Source of the DNA: Paenalcaligenes hominis_A
GTDB lineage: Bacteria > Pseudomonadota > Gammaproteobacteria > Burkholderiales > Burkholderiaceae_B
Direction of reading: 5' to 3'
NCBI RefSeq assembly: GCF_041359055.1
Contig: NZ_JBGJKZ010000004.1
Location: 62,001 to 126,000 of the forward strand
DNA: 64,000 nt
Below are positions 7,742-16,851 of this stretch, piece after piece (position 1 is the stretch's first letter; every line of letters begins with the position of its first letter). Both the position numbers and the translations under genes were made by a program. The notes beneath the pieces were generated by a model. It was not told the DNA's origin. It searched no databases and worked only from the letters and a program-made list of their open reading frames with translations.

Positions 7742-9757
7742 CTATGAATGGTCGTGCTTTTTATTTTGATAAAACTGCAACGCCTGCTGTGCATTGCGCG
7801 TACGGGTAAAAGGCGGTAAACCACGCCACAATACCTTGCCATACGGCTTTTCCACAAGACGGGCATCGCCCATAACAAGTACCCCCCAGTCTTTCTCTGT
7901 GCGGATCAAGCGCCCCGCCCCCTGTTTTAACGCAATAGCTGCCTCGGGCAATTGATACTCAATAAATGGATTGCCGCCTCGGTCTCTGCAGGCTTTAATG
8001 CGCGCCTCTAGCACAGGGTCATCGGGCGGGGCAAAAGGTAATTTATCGATAGCGACCACGGTCAAGGCCTCGCCTGGCACATCAATGCCTTCCCAAAAAC
8101 TGGCGCTGCCCACCAAAATAGCATTCTCTTTTGAGCGAAAATCATGCAAAAGCACTTGACGTGAACGCTCGCCTTGGCGCATGACTAACCGCTTTAAGCC
8201 CAAGCGTTTTACTTGCTCCTCGATCAGGTCTGCCATCAAGTCCACACCACGCAAGGTGGTGCTGAGTACTAAAACACCGCCTTGAGCATTTTCAATAAAC
8301 GGAATGAGCTGCTCGATAAACTTAGGGTAAAAATCAGCGCTAGAGCTAATAGGGAGCTGTTGTGGCACATACAGCAGGGCTTGTTCTGGGTAATTAAAAG
8401 GCGAAGGCCAAACCTCGACCCGAGCCTCCCATAAGCCTAATTGGTGCACAAAATGATTAAAATTGCCGTGCACGGATAACGTAGCTGAAGTGAAAATCCA
8501 GCTTTGGTCCTCGCCTTTGTAACGCGAAAAAATTTGCGCCACCGATAAAGGAGCTCGATGTAATCGCAGATATGTAGTGCCATGCTCGACCCAACGCACC
8601 GACTCTTGCTCTAATTGCTGAATAGTTGCTGTGTCGGCATCGGGCAAGGTCGCATTTTTACCTTGACGATCAGGCTGGGTCCACACAAACAACTGAGCTC
8701 GTAATTGCAAAGCCGTTTTATAAGCAGCAGCTAAGTCGGGATGATGCTCTTTTAATAAATCCAAGAGTTTAATGAGTTTATCTAAACGGTCTAAAAGCGC
8801 CTCTAGAGACTCATCAAAAGCTGCCGCATTAGGTAAATCATGAAATGTGCTTTTTTGCCCTGAAAGCTGTTGAATAGGCGCGGCCTGCAAGCGCAGATCG
8901 TGTACACACTGTCGTAATGTGCCTGCTACCGCGCTCCAGTCGGCTGTGCCTTTGGCATGCGCCAAACCTGCGGCCTCGACCAAATGAGCCAAATCGTTTA
9001 CCTGATGCATGGAAACCGTCGTGCCTAAAAACCGTGTAGCAACATCTGGTAATTGATGGGCTTCGTCAAACACCACCACATCTACTTCGGGCAATAAATC
9101 GGTAATGCCTTCTTCGCGCAAAGCCAAATCCGCCATAAAAAGCGCATGATTTACAACCACAATGTCGGCTTCTTGGGCTTTGCGGCGTGCTTTGAGCACA
9201 AAACACTCGTTAATATACGGACAGTCTTGGCCTAAGCAGTTTTCCCGGGTTGAGGTGACACGATGCCAGATGGGTGCGTCTTCGGGAATGTCAGCCAAAT
9301 CACTTTTATCGCCTGTTTTACTGCGCTCTATAAACTGTTGAATAATGCGGATCTGTTCTACTTCTTGTTTAGAGCCAAAGCCACGCTCATCATTTTCGTA
9401 TTTTTCAAAATAATAATGGCATGCGTAATTACCGCGCCCCTTTAGTAATGCCACATTTAGAGACATGGCAAGCGCTTTACGTAAATGAGGTAAGTCCCGT
9501 TTAAAGAGCTGGTCTTGTAAAGTACGCGTGCCTGTTGAAACAAGTGCTTTGCGCCCACTTAAAAATAAAGGAACCAAGTACGCCCAGGTTTTACCTGTGC
9601 CAGTACCGGCCTCGGCGACCAACACAGACGGTGTTTCTACTGCTTCTTGAATAGAACGCGCCAGTTCGAGTTGCTGTTGGCGTAAAAAATAGTGAGAAAC
9701 GGATGCGGCTAGAGGACCGTCATTAGCAAAGACTTGGTCGAGTTCCTGCAAAAGCAT
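7742..9757 (-). CDS. DinG/YoaA-family ATP-dependent DNA helicase
   Basis: This 671-residue XPD-like superfamily 2 helicase has Walker A GTGTGKT at residues 51-57 and a DEAH box in VVVFDEAHQLPD. The iron-sulfur cysteine cluster is recognisable: one Cys in GNYACHYYF, then ENCLGQDCPYINEC. Motifs V/VI appear near GSASFWEGIDVPG and QGAGRLIRTEKDWG. DinG and YoaA unwind 5'-tailed DNA, R-loops or damaged forks. Length and the lack of a nuclease domain fit YoaA/DinG of proteobacteria. It stands alone, convergent with bamD and divergent from tex. I cannot decide between DinG and YoaA from the sequence alone. Confidence 0.93.
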   Translation of the reverse strand: MLLQELDQVFANDGPLAASVSHYFLRQQQLELARSIQEAVETPSVLVAEAGTGTGKTWAYLVPLFLSGRKALVSTGTRTLQDQLFKRDLPHLRKALAMSLNVALLKGRGNYACHYYFEKYENDERGFGSKQEVEQIRIIQQFIERSKTGDKSDLADIPEDAPIWHRVTSTRENCLGQDCPYINECFVLKARRKAQEADIVVVNHALFMADLALREEGITDLLPEVDVVVFDEAHQLPDVATRFLGTTVSMHQVNDLAHLVEAAGLAHAKGTADWSAVAGTLRQCVHDLRLQAAPIQQLSGQKSTFHDLPNAAAFDESLEALLDRLDKLIKLLDLLKEHHPDLAAAYKTALQLRAQLFVWTQPDRQGKNATLPDADTATIQQLEQESVRWVEHGTTYLRLHRAPLSVAQIFSRYKGEDQSWIFTSATLSVHGNFNHFVHQLGLWEARVEVWPSPFNYPEQALLYVPQQLPISSSADFYPKFIEQLIPFIENAQGGVLVLSTTLRGVDLMADLIEEQVKRLGLKRLVMRQGERSRQVLLHDFRSKENAILVGSASFWEGIDVPGEALTVVAIDKLPFAPPDDPVLEARIKACRDRGGNPFIEYQLPEAAIALKQGAGRLIRTEKDWGVLVMGDARLVEKPYGKVLWRGLPPFTRTRNAQQALQFYQNKKHDHS

Positions 9758-9889
9758 GGTGGGGAGAGAATCTGATTAAGAATAAAGAATCGATAAAAGG
9801 CTTATCGTGGCTTTGGAATCATACTACACTGCTACACTTGTGTTGCATAGGAAGCGCCTGTTTCTTTCTCGCTTTATTTTCAAAATACC

Positions 9890-12232
9890 ATGACAAATAC
9901 CTCTACCATCGACTCTGCCCGTTTACTTCACCAGCTTGCTGAAGAACTTGCTATTCGCCCAGCCCAAGCCTCTGCCGCGGTTGACTTACTCGACGATGGC
10001 GCTACTGTGCCTTTTATTGCCCGTTACCGCAAAGAGGCCACAGGCGGTTTGGACGACGCAGTGTTACGTGATCTAGAGGTCCGTTTACTGTATTTACGTG
10101 ATTTAGAAAGTCGCCGTCTTGCAATTTTAGAAAGCATTCAATCGCAAGATAAATTAACACCTGAATTACAGGCAGAAATTCTTGAAGCCAACACTAAGCA
10201 GCGCCTTGAGGATTTGTATGCGCCTTATAAGCCTAAGCGTCGTACTCGCGCCCAAATTGCCCTTGAGGCAGGCTTAGATGCCTTAGTCAGCGCTATTTTA
10301 GATGACTCTCAATGCGACCCTTTGCTTCTAGCCGAACAGTATGTAAACGCAGATGCCGGCTTTGACGATGCCAAAAAAGCGTTAGATGGAGCCCGTGAAA
10401 TTTTGGCACAACGTTTTGCTGAAAATGCTGACGTGTTAGAGAATCTGCGTAGTTATCTCTGGCAACATGGCCTGCTATACGCCTCGGTCATGGAAGGTAA
10501 AGAACTAGAAGGCGACAAATTCAGAGATTGGTTCGATTTTTCCGAACGACTTCAAACCTTGCCCTCGCACCGTGTTTTAGCTCTGCTCCGAGGCCGCCAA
10601 CAAGGCATTTTAAGTTTGCGACTAGGCTTAAGCCCAGAAATGGAGGCGCTACAGCCCCATCCATGTATAGAGCGTTTAGTTAAATTAGTTGCTATTCCTG
10701 CTGACTTCAGCCCAGAGGCTAGTCCGCAACGCAAATGGTTAGCCGAAGTCAGTCGTATTGCATGGCGTGTCAAGCTGCTTACGGCATTTGAAACCGAGCT
10801 GATCGGACGGTTGCGCGAAGAGGCCGAGGCCGAAGCTACCCGCGTTTTTGCTGCGAATTTACGAGACTTGCTTTTAAGCGCTCCTGCTGGGAACAAACGC
10901 GTTTTAGGCTTAGACCCAGGTATTCGCACCGGGGTTAAAGTCGCCGCTATAGATGAAACAGGCAAAGTGATCGCTACAGATACCGTCTATCCCTTTGGGG
11001 GCCGTAAGGACGTACATGGCACGCAGCACACACTCGCGCACTTAATCCGCCAACACCAATTAGAACTTATCGCCATTGGTAACGGCACCGCATCACGCGA
11101 AACCGAGCAACTAGTTAAAGAGCTATTGGCTTCGCAGTCTGATTTATCTAAAGTACAACATATTGTGGTGTCCGAAGCAGGAGCATCCGTCTACTCCGCC
11201 TCCGAGCTTGCCAGTCAGGAATTCCCTGAGCTAGATGTTAGTTTACGCGGTGCTGTTTCTATAGCTCGTCGTCTGCAGGACCCTCTGGCAGAATTAGTCA
11301 AAATTGATCCTAAAGCCATTGGGGTAGGTCAATACCAACATGATGTAAATCAAAGAGAACTCGAGCGTTCATTAGATGCTGTGGTCGAGGATTGTGTCAA
11401 CGCAGTAGGGGTAGATGTAAACACGGCGTCTTCCGCGTTGTTAGCTCGAGTTTCAGGGCTTAATAAAACACTAGCAGAAAATATTGTGGAATGGCGCGAC
11501 GAGTTTGGTGCCTTTCCTGATCGTCATACCCTGCTTAAAGTTAAGCGTTTTGGCCCCAAAACTTTTGAGCAAGCGGCAGGTTTTCTGCGGGTACTAAATG
11601 GTGCAAACCCATTAGATGCTTCTGCTGTACACCCTGAAGCCTACCCAATAGCTCAGCAAATTTTACAAAAAGCCGCCGCATCAGCCGCAGAGGTGATTGG
11701 CAAAGCCGACGCCTTAAAAGGTTTGTCGCCCAAAGACTTTATCAATGAACAGTTTGGCCTACCTACTGTACAAGATATTTTCACTGAGTTAGAGCGGCCG
11801 GGTCGCGACCCTCGTCCCGAATTTAAAACTGTACAGTTCCTGGAGGGTGTTACCGAGATCAAAGACCTACGCGTAGGTATGGTGCTTGAGGGCGTCGTTA
11901 GCAACGTAGCCAACTTTGGTGCATTTGTGGACATTGGCGTACATCAAGATGGTTTGGTTCATATTTCTGCGCTAGCAAATAAGTTTGTTTCTGATCCTCG
12001 TGAAGTGGTGCGTGTGGGCCAGACAGTACAAGTCAAAGTGCTTGAAGTGGATGAGGCGCGCAAACGTATTAGCTTAACCATGCGTTTAGACGATGAGGCA
12101 ACACCTACAAGAAAAAACACCAGTTCCAGCACCAAAGCATCTCGTCCACAACGTCCTGAACGTACTGAGCGTAAAGCGCCAGATGCTGCCAATAATGCAA
12201 TGGCAGCCGCGTTTGCCAAGTTAAAGCGCTAA
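9890..12232 (+). CDS. tex: Tex-family RNA-binding transcription accessory protein
   Basis: This 780-residue protein resembles Tex/Spt6 factors, first described as affecting toxin expression in Bordetella. An N-terminal Tex region (ARYRKEATGGLDD near residue 45) is followed by a YqgF/RNase H-like domain starting at LGLDPGIRTGVK (about 338). A helix-hairpin-helix part comes next (VGVDVNTASSALLARVSGLNK), then an S1 domain (about 658-730, GMVLEGVVSNVANFGAFVDIG). The C-terminal tail is basic and low in complexity. tyrA follows after 11 bases, so the two are probably cotranscribed. Confidence 0.95.
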   Translation: MTNTSTIDSARLLHQLAEELAIRPAQASAAVDLLDDGATVPFIARYRKEATGGLDDAVLRDLEVRLLYLRDLESRRLAILESIQSQDKLTPELQAEILEANTKQRLEDLYAPYKPKRRTRAQIALEAGLDALVSAILDDSQCDPLLLAEQYVNADAGFDDAKKALDGAREILAQRFAENADVLENLRSYLWQHGLLYASVMEGKELEGDKFRDWFDFSERLQTLPSHRVLALLRGRQQGILSLRLGLSPEMEALQPHPCIERLVKLVAIPADFSPEASPQRKWLAEVSRIAWRVKLLTAFETELIGRLREEAEAEATRVFAANLRDLLLSAPAGNKRVLGLDPGIRTGVKVAAIDETGKVIATDTVYPFGGRKDVHGTQHTLAHLIRQHQLELIAIGNGTASRETEQLVKELLASQSDLSKVQHIVVSEAGASVYSASELASQEFPELDVSLRGAVSIARRLQDPLAELVKIDPKAIGVGQYQHDVNQRELERSLDAVVEDCVNAVGVDVNTASSALLARVSGLNKTLAENIVEWRDEFGAFPDRHTLLKVKRFGPKTFEQAAGFLRVLNGANPLDASAVHPEAYPIAQQILQKAAASAAEVIGKADALKGLSPKDFINEQFGLPTVQDIFTELERPGRDPRPEFKTVQFLEGVTEIKDLRVGMVLEGVVSNVANFGAFVDIGVHQDGLVHISALANKFVSDPREVVRVGQTVQVKVLEVDEARKRISLTMRLDDEATPTRKNTSSSTKASRPQRPERTERKAPDAANNAMAAAFAKLKR

Positions 12233-12243
12233 AAGGATTACGC

Positions 12244-13110
12244 ATGCATCTGGCATTACTTGGGTGTGGGCTCATGGGCGGCTCTTTTGCCTTAGCCGCT
12301 CAGGCCTCTGGCATGATTTCTAGTGTAACGGGCTACTCTGTGCCGCAACACTCTGCAGAACATTTTTTAAAACAGGGCATTATTCAGCATTTGGCATTCG
12401 ATGCTGCTGAAGCAGTACAAAGTGCGGATGTGGTATTGATTGCCACCCCAGTGGCTGCCATTCCAGCAGTACTGCAGCAAATCGCTTCTGCTCTGTTGCC
12501 GCATTGCTTGGTCATGGATGTAGGCAGCACTAAACGCAGCGTACACCAAGCCGCCAAAAAGGCATTAGGTGCTCATGCCCGCTTTTTTGTGCCCACTCAC
12601 CCTATTGCTGGCAAAGAACAAGCCGGACATGCCGAGCCACAAACCACTCTGTACCAGAACAAAACAGTTGTACTTTGTCCCGATGCAGAAACGGATTCAC
12701 AAGCGTTGGCTCTAGCACATCAGCTTTGGCAACATTGTGGTGCCCAGACTAAAGAGCTTGATGTCGCAGCGCACGACAGAGGCTTAGCGGCTGTAAGTCA
12801 CCTGCCTCATTTGCTAGCTTTTGCCTATATGGATGCTTTGCTAAACCAACCCGATCACACCGAACTATTGGATTTAGGCGGCCCTGGATTTAGGGACTTT
12901 TCACGTATTGCAGGCTGTGAGGCCAGCATTTGGCGTGATATTTTAATTGATAATCAGGATGAGGTTTTGCCGCTTTTAAATGCTGTACGCCAATCCCTAG
13001 ATCACCTCGAATTACTTATTACACAATCCCAACCTGATGTGCTGGAACCGGTCTTGCAACGAGCCAGTCAAGCACGAATTCATTGGAAAAAGGAGAACAA
13101 CAATGTTTAA
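12244..13110 (+). CDS. tyrA: Prephenate dehydrogenase TyrA
   Basis: This 288-residue enzyme oxidatively decarboxylates prephenate (or arogenate) in tyrosine synthesis. An N-terminal NAD(P)-binding fold carries GCGLMG at residues 7-12. The conserved THPIAGKE and HDRGLAAVSHLPHLLAFA segments form the active-site region. There is no chorismate mutase domain, so this is the monofunctional form usual in betaproteobacteria. AAGGA stands ahead of the ATG. Its end overlaps the next gene by 8 bases although that gene is functionally unrelated. Confidence 0.9.
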   Translation: MHLALLGCGLMGGSFALAAQASGMISSVTGYSVPQHSAEHFLKQGIIQHLAFDAAEAVQSADVVLIATPVAAIPAVLQQIASALLPHCLVMDVGSTKRSVHQAAKKALGAHARFFVPTHPIAGKEQAGHAEPQTTLYQNKTVVLCPDAETDSQALALAHQLWQHCGAQTKELDVAAHDRGLAAVSHLPHLLAFAYMDALLNQPDHTELLDLGGPGFRDFSRIAGCEASIWRDILIDNQDEVLPLLNAVRQSLDHLELLITQSQPDVLEPVLQRASQARIHWKKENNNV

Positions 13111-14077
13111 ACCTACATTACGACGTACCGTTGTGGCTGTGGCAGCACTCTGTCTGTCCGGTGCAGCCCTTGCCCAGCAAAACGTGACTCGCATCATCGT
13201 CCCGTTTTCTGCTGGAGGCCCTATTGATGTCACGGCTCGTGTTTTGGCTGAGGGTGTTAAAGACGAGCTTGGTACAGTCATTATTGAAAACAAGCCCGGT
13301 GCAGGCGGTAACATTGGTTCAGACTACGTAGCCAAAGCCAAACCGGATGGCAAAACCATTGGTATTGCTACCCTTGCTTCGCATGCAGTGAATCCGTGGA
13401 TCTACTCTCAGATTCCTTACGATGCAGACCAAGACTTTGCCGCAGTGACCATGATGGTCAATGTGCCTAACGTACTTGTCATGAACGCTTTGCATGCAGA
13501 GAAACTAGGCATCAACTCCGTAGAAGAGTTAATTGCCTACGCTAAAGCGAACCCAAACAAACTTAACTACGGCTCAGGCGGTAATGGTAGTGGCGGGCAC
13601 TTAGCTGGCGAGCTCTTTAAAAAGCAAGCGGATATCGACATTATGCATATCCCCTACAATGGCGGTGCCCCGGCTCAATTGGCTTTGCTCTCCGCTGAAG
13701 TCGATTTTACTTTTGACAACCTTGCTACCGCTGCACCTAATATTAACGCTGGCAAGCTAAAAGCATTAGCCGTTACCACCGACGAACGCTCCGACGTGCT
13801 GCCTGATGTTCCTACCGTTAAAGAAAGTGGCCTAGAAAACTTTTCCGTTTCCACGTGGTGGGGCTTAGTTGCACCGGCAGACACACCAAAAGAAGAAATT
13901 GATAAGCTCAATGCCGCCTTTAGTGCAGCCATGAAGTCTGAGCAAGCTCAAGAGCGTTTTGCCAATTTACTTGTTACTCCTACTCCTAGCACCCCCGAGG
14001 AGTTTGATGACTTCATGCGTGAAGAACGTACTCGTTACAAGCAAATTGTTGAAGACGCTGGTGCCAGAGTGGATTAA
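13103..14077 (+). CDS. Bug-family (TctC) periplasmic solute receptor
   Basis: This 324-residue binding protein belongs to the tripartite tricarboxylate transporter receptor family, which is greatly expanded in Bordetella and relatives. I use ATG 13103, preceded by AAGGAG; an upstream in-frame start would place extra residues before an ideal signal peptide. The N-terminal signal peptide ends ALAQQ. The mature part starts VTRIIVPFSAGGPIDVTARV, a classical Bug opening, with GAGGNIGSDYVAKAKPDG following. No tctA or tctB genes are nearby, so it is an orphan receptor with unknown ligand, translationally coupled to tyrA by an 8-base overlap. Confidence 0.93.
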   Translation: MFKPTLRRTVVAVAALCLSGAALAQQNVTRIIVPFSAGGPIDVTARVLAEGVKDELGTVIIENKPGAGGNIGSDYVAKAKPDGKTIGIATLASHAVNPWIYSQIPYDADQDFAAVTMMVNVPNVLVMNALHAEKLGINSVEELIAYAKANPNKLNYGSGGNGSGGHLAGELFKKQADIDIMHIPYNGGAPAQLALLSAEVDFTFDNLATAAPNINAGKLKALAVTTDERSDVLPDVPTVKESGLENFSVSTWWGLVAPADTPKEEIDKLNAAFSAAMKSEQAQERFANLLVTPTPSTPEEFDDFMREERTRYKQIVEDAGARVD

Positions 14078-14099
14078 CTGTCACGAACTAGCCGGTCTT

Positions 14100-14127
14100 A
14101 CAAGCCCCTCTAATGAGGGGCTTGTGC
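14100..14127. terminator. Hairpin between convergent Bug receptor and LysR genes
   Basis: ACAAGCCCCTC and GAGGGGCTTGT are exact complements around a 4-base loop containing the LysR stop codon. There is no clear T-run on either strand, so termination efficiency is uncertain. Confidence 0.55.
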
Positions 14128-15021
14128 CATTAGCTGCTTTAAACGCTGCACTACTAGCTCAATAAACTCATCCATAGCATCCGGTAATCGACGCCCCCGC
14201 ATCACTTGTACCTGCAATACTCGAGCGTGCATTTCTGTATTACGCAGAGGTATAGCCACCAGCTCATAATCATGTAAAAGTCCAGCTACAGAGGTATAAC
14301 TAGCAAACAAAATTGCTTGGCTATGCTTCACATAGGCGTGCAAGGCTTCAGCGTGGTTGCTGAGCACATGCGGTTCCACCCATTTTCCGGTGCGGTTACA
14401 AGCAAGCTGATAAAGCTTGTAGGTAGAAGTGTCTTGGTCAGTTAAAGCAAGTGGAAATCGTTGAATCTCGTCTAATTGTAAACGTTTACGTTTAGCTAAA
14501 GGATGGTGCTTGCTCATTACCGCCAACGCTGACGCACTGCACGCGTAGCGAACCTCTACAGCTTCACTGGGAGTAGTACTAAAAGTAATAGCAATATCGG
14601 ACTCGCCTGTGGCGACTCGCTCAGTAGCCACCTTAGCGCTACTAACAAAAATACTAAATCGTGTTTCAGGATGGCGTTGAGTAAAACGCGCCATGAGATA
14701 AGGAGCCAAATCATGGGCCACACCCTGAGTGCAGGCCACGCGGATTGGCTGTTTAGCCGCATCGTTTAATTCTGCTATGGCATAAAAAGTGGCCTCGGTT
14801 TCTAAATTAACCCGTCGCACATGCTTTAAAAGCATTTGCCCGGCCGCGGTTAATTGCATACCTCTTGAACTGCGCTCGAACAATGCCGCACCGACGCGTT
14901 TTTCTAATTGATTCACTTGGCGGCTAACCGCAGAAATTGCCACATCTAACGATTCAGCAGCGCCACTCAAGCTACCCCGTTGCGCCACTTCGTAGAAATA
15001 TTTAAACGCTAATGATTGCAT
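14110..15021 (-). CDS. LysR-family transcriptional regulator
   Basis: This 303-residue regulator has the LysR winged HTH at residues 1-60 (FYEVAQRGSLSGAAESLDVAISAVSRQVNQLEKRVGAALFER) and a periplasmic-binding-like effector domain from about residue 90. It is transcribed divergently from the peptide ABC transporter operon across a 181-base intergenic region. LysR proteins commonly regulate divergent neighbours, so the transporter and peptidase operon is the most likely target; this is inference. The ligand is unknown. The last codons form one arm of a hairpin shared with the convergent Bug gene. Confidence 0.92.
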   Translation of the reverse strand: MQSLAFKYFYEVAQRGSLSGAAESLDVAISAVSRQVNQLEKRVGAALFERSSRGMQLTAAGQMLLKHVRRVNLETEATFYAIAELNDAAKQPIRVACTQGVAHDLAPYLMARFTQRHPETRFSIFVSSAKVATERVATGESDIAITFSTTPSEAVEVRYACSASALAVMSKHHPLAKRKRLQLDEIQRFPLALTDQDTSTYKLYQLACNRTGKWVEPHVLSNHAEALHAYVKHSQAILFASYTSVAGLLHDYELVAIPLRNTEMHARVLQVQVMRGRRLPDAMDEFIELVVQRLKQLMAQAPH

Positions 15022-15057
15022 CTAATTACTGTTTCCCTCATCTAAGTTGGAGAATTT

Positions 15058-15073
15058 AGTCTTATCTAAGACT
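15058..15073. promoter_or_regulatory. 16-bp palindrome in the LysR/peptide-transporter divergent region
   Basis: AGTCTTA and TAAGACT are exact complements around TC. The inner sequence GTCTTATCTAAGAC differs by a single base from the palindrome in front of acnB (GTCTTATATAAGAC). It could be an operator for the adjacent LysR regulator or for the GntR regulator encoded at 37682-38440. Confidence 0.55.
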
Positions 15074-15130
15074 CGGGTTATCCCTAAATACTCTTTCTAA
15101 AAAAAGCAAAGCCATCTCTCATTCTTATTA

Positions 15131-15159
15131 TTGTATAGAAAGGTGGCGCTCTATATACT
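15131..15159 (+). promoter_or_regulatory. Candidate sigma-70 promoter of the peptide transporter operon
   Basis: TTGTAT (15131-15136) and TATACT (15154-15159) are spaced by 17 bases, leaving a leader of about 37 bases before the binding-protein ATG. Confidence 0.5.
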
Positions 15160-15202
15160 GCAAACTTAATTTGTTAATAATCGTTGATTCCTTGGAGACA
15201 CT

Positions 15203-16816
15203 ATGAATCTACGTTTTACTGCTAAGGCTGTATCTATCAGCATAGCGTGCGCTTTGGCCTCAATGGCATCCGCTCAAACCTTAAAGATTGGTTTAGCTTC
15301 TGAGCCTACTGCTATAGACCCGCACTACCATCAAACCACACCTAACGAAGCGTTAATTGCTCACATTTTTGAGCCTTTAGTACGCATGAGTCCCGACATG
15401 GAGTTGCAGCCTGCTTTAGCGGAAACCTGGGAAGCAACGGATGAGCATACTTGGACTTTCAAGCTCGATAAAAACGCTAAGTTTTCAAATGGAGAGCCAT
15501 TTACTGCCGACGATGTAATTTTTAGTTTCTGTAGAATCCATAACAATGAAACAGGAATCGCAGGTGGTTTTGTTAACACGGCCAACCGTATCAAAGCTAT
15601 CGAAGCTCCTGATGCCTACACTGTTAAACTCATCACTGAAAATCCCTATCCCGTTCTGCCTAACGAACTGGCACGAATCCCAATGATTTGGAATGGTATA
15701 GCTGAACACGGTGAGCTCAGCTATGCCCCTAAAGAAGGCTGTGGCGTAACAGGCCCTTGGCCCGAAGTGAACTCCTTTAATCAAGGCACAGCTGTAATTG
15801 GCACCGGCCCTTATACGTTAAAAACCTACGTAAAAGGCTCAACCATTGAGCTCAGCCGTAATGACAATTACTGGGGCACAAAACCCGACTGGGAAACAGT
15901 ACGTTTAACCTCTGTGCCTAGCGATGGTCCTCGTTTAACCGGTTTATTAGCGGGTGACTTTGATTTAATTGAAAACCCAGCGGCTCGCGATTTAAAACGC
16001 ATTAGCGAAAGCGGTTTCGAGTACACCATCAAACCTTCTGTACGGGTTATGTTCTTTCAGCTTGATACCGGTCGTGAGCAAAGTCCTCTAGTGAAGTCTC
16101 CTAAAGGTGACAATCCACTACAAAATGCTAAGGTTCGTCAAGCCATGTCTTTAGCAATTGATCGCAAAGCAATTATCGAACGCATCATGGACGGAGTCGC
16201 TACCCCTGCTAATCAATACATCCCAGTGGGCATGTTTGGCTCTATCGCAGATGCTCCAGATCTTCCTTACGATCCTAAAAAAGCCAAAGAGCTTTTGACT
16301 GAAGCCGGTTATCCCGATGGCTTTGAGCTCACTTTATCGGCTACTAATGACCGTTATATTAACGACGCACAATTAACTCAAGCCGTTGCTCAATACCTCA
16401 CTCGCATTGGCATCAAAACTAGCGTTGATACCATGACACGATCTGTGTATTTCCCTAAACGTGCCAAACGCGAATTTAGTGCCTCTTTAGGCGGTTGGGG
16501 TTCTGAAACAGGTGAAGCCAGCAATTTCTTACAGTACTGGGTTACTACCACTAACAAAGACCTAGGGGTAGGCAGCAGTAACTACGGCGCGTATTCCAAT
16601 CCTGAACTCGATAAGCTCTATCTAGAAGCCACTCGCACACTTGACGACACCAAACGTAACCAGTTGCTTCAAGATGCGGTGAAGCTGTCTATCGATGACA
16701 TGGGACATATTCCTTTGCACTTTGAAAGTGGTGTCTGGGCCTATCGCAAAGGTATCGATTACGTCGGTCGTGCTGATCAACGTACTATAGCCACCAATGC
16801 AACATTGGCTAAATAA
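15203..16816 (+). CDS. Peptide/nickel-type ABC transporter substrate-binding protein
   Basis: This 537-residue protein belongs to the family 5 extracellular solute-binding proteins (DppA/OppA type). A signal peptide ends near ASMASAQT. The mature part starts LKIGLASEPTAIDPHYHQTTPNEAL and has EPLVRMSPDMELQPALAETWE, conserved in this family. The ribosome binding site TTGGAGA precedes the ATG. It is the first gene of an operon with two permeases, two ATPases and an M20 peptidase, so the ligand is likely a peptide or glutamyl-type compound that the peptidase then cleaves. The exact ligand is unknown. Confidence 0.93.
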   Translation: MNLRFTAKAVSISIACALASMASAQTLKIGLASEPTAIDPHYHQTTPNEALIAHIFEPLVRMSPDMELQPALAETWEATDEHTWTFKLDKNAKFSNGEPFTADDVIFSFCRIHNNETGIAGGFVNTANRIKAIEAPDAYTVKLITENPYPVLPNELARIPMIWNGIAEHGELSYAPKEGCGVTGPWPEVNSFNQGTAVIGTGPYTLKTYVKGSTIELSRNDNYWGTKPDWETVRLTSVPSDGPRLTGLLAGDFDLIENPAARDLKRISESGFEYTIKPSVRVMFFQLDTGREQSPLVKSPKGDNPLQNAKVRQAMSLAIDRKAIIERIMDGVATPANQYIPVGMFGSIADAPDLPYDPKKAKELLTEAGYPDGFELTLSATNDRYINDAQLTQAVAQYLTRIGIKTSVDTMTRSVYFPKRAKREFSASLGGWGSETGEASNFLQYWVTTTNKDLGVGSSNYGAYSNPELDKLYLEATRTLDDTKRNQLLQDAVKLSIDDMGHIPLHFESGVWAYRKGIDYVGRADQRTIATNATLAK

Positions 16817-16851
16817 AAAATAGATGTTTTAGGCTGACTAAGGAGTTTATT

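Noticed and set aside
10552..12219. Open frames opposite tex
   Set aside because: Basic, low-complexity translations complementary to a confident gene; typical shadow frames.
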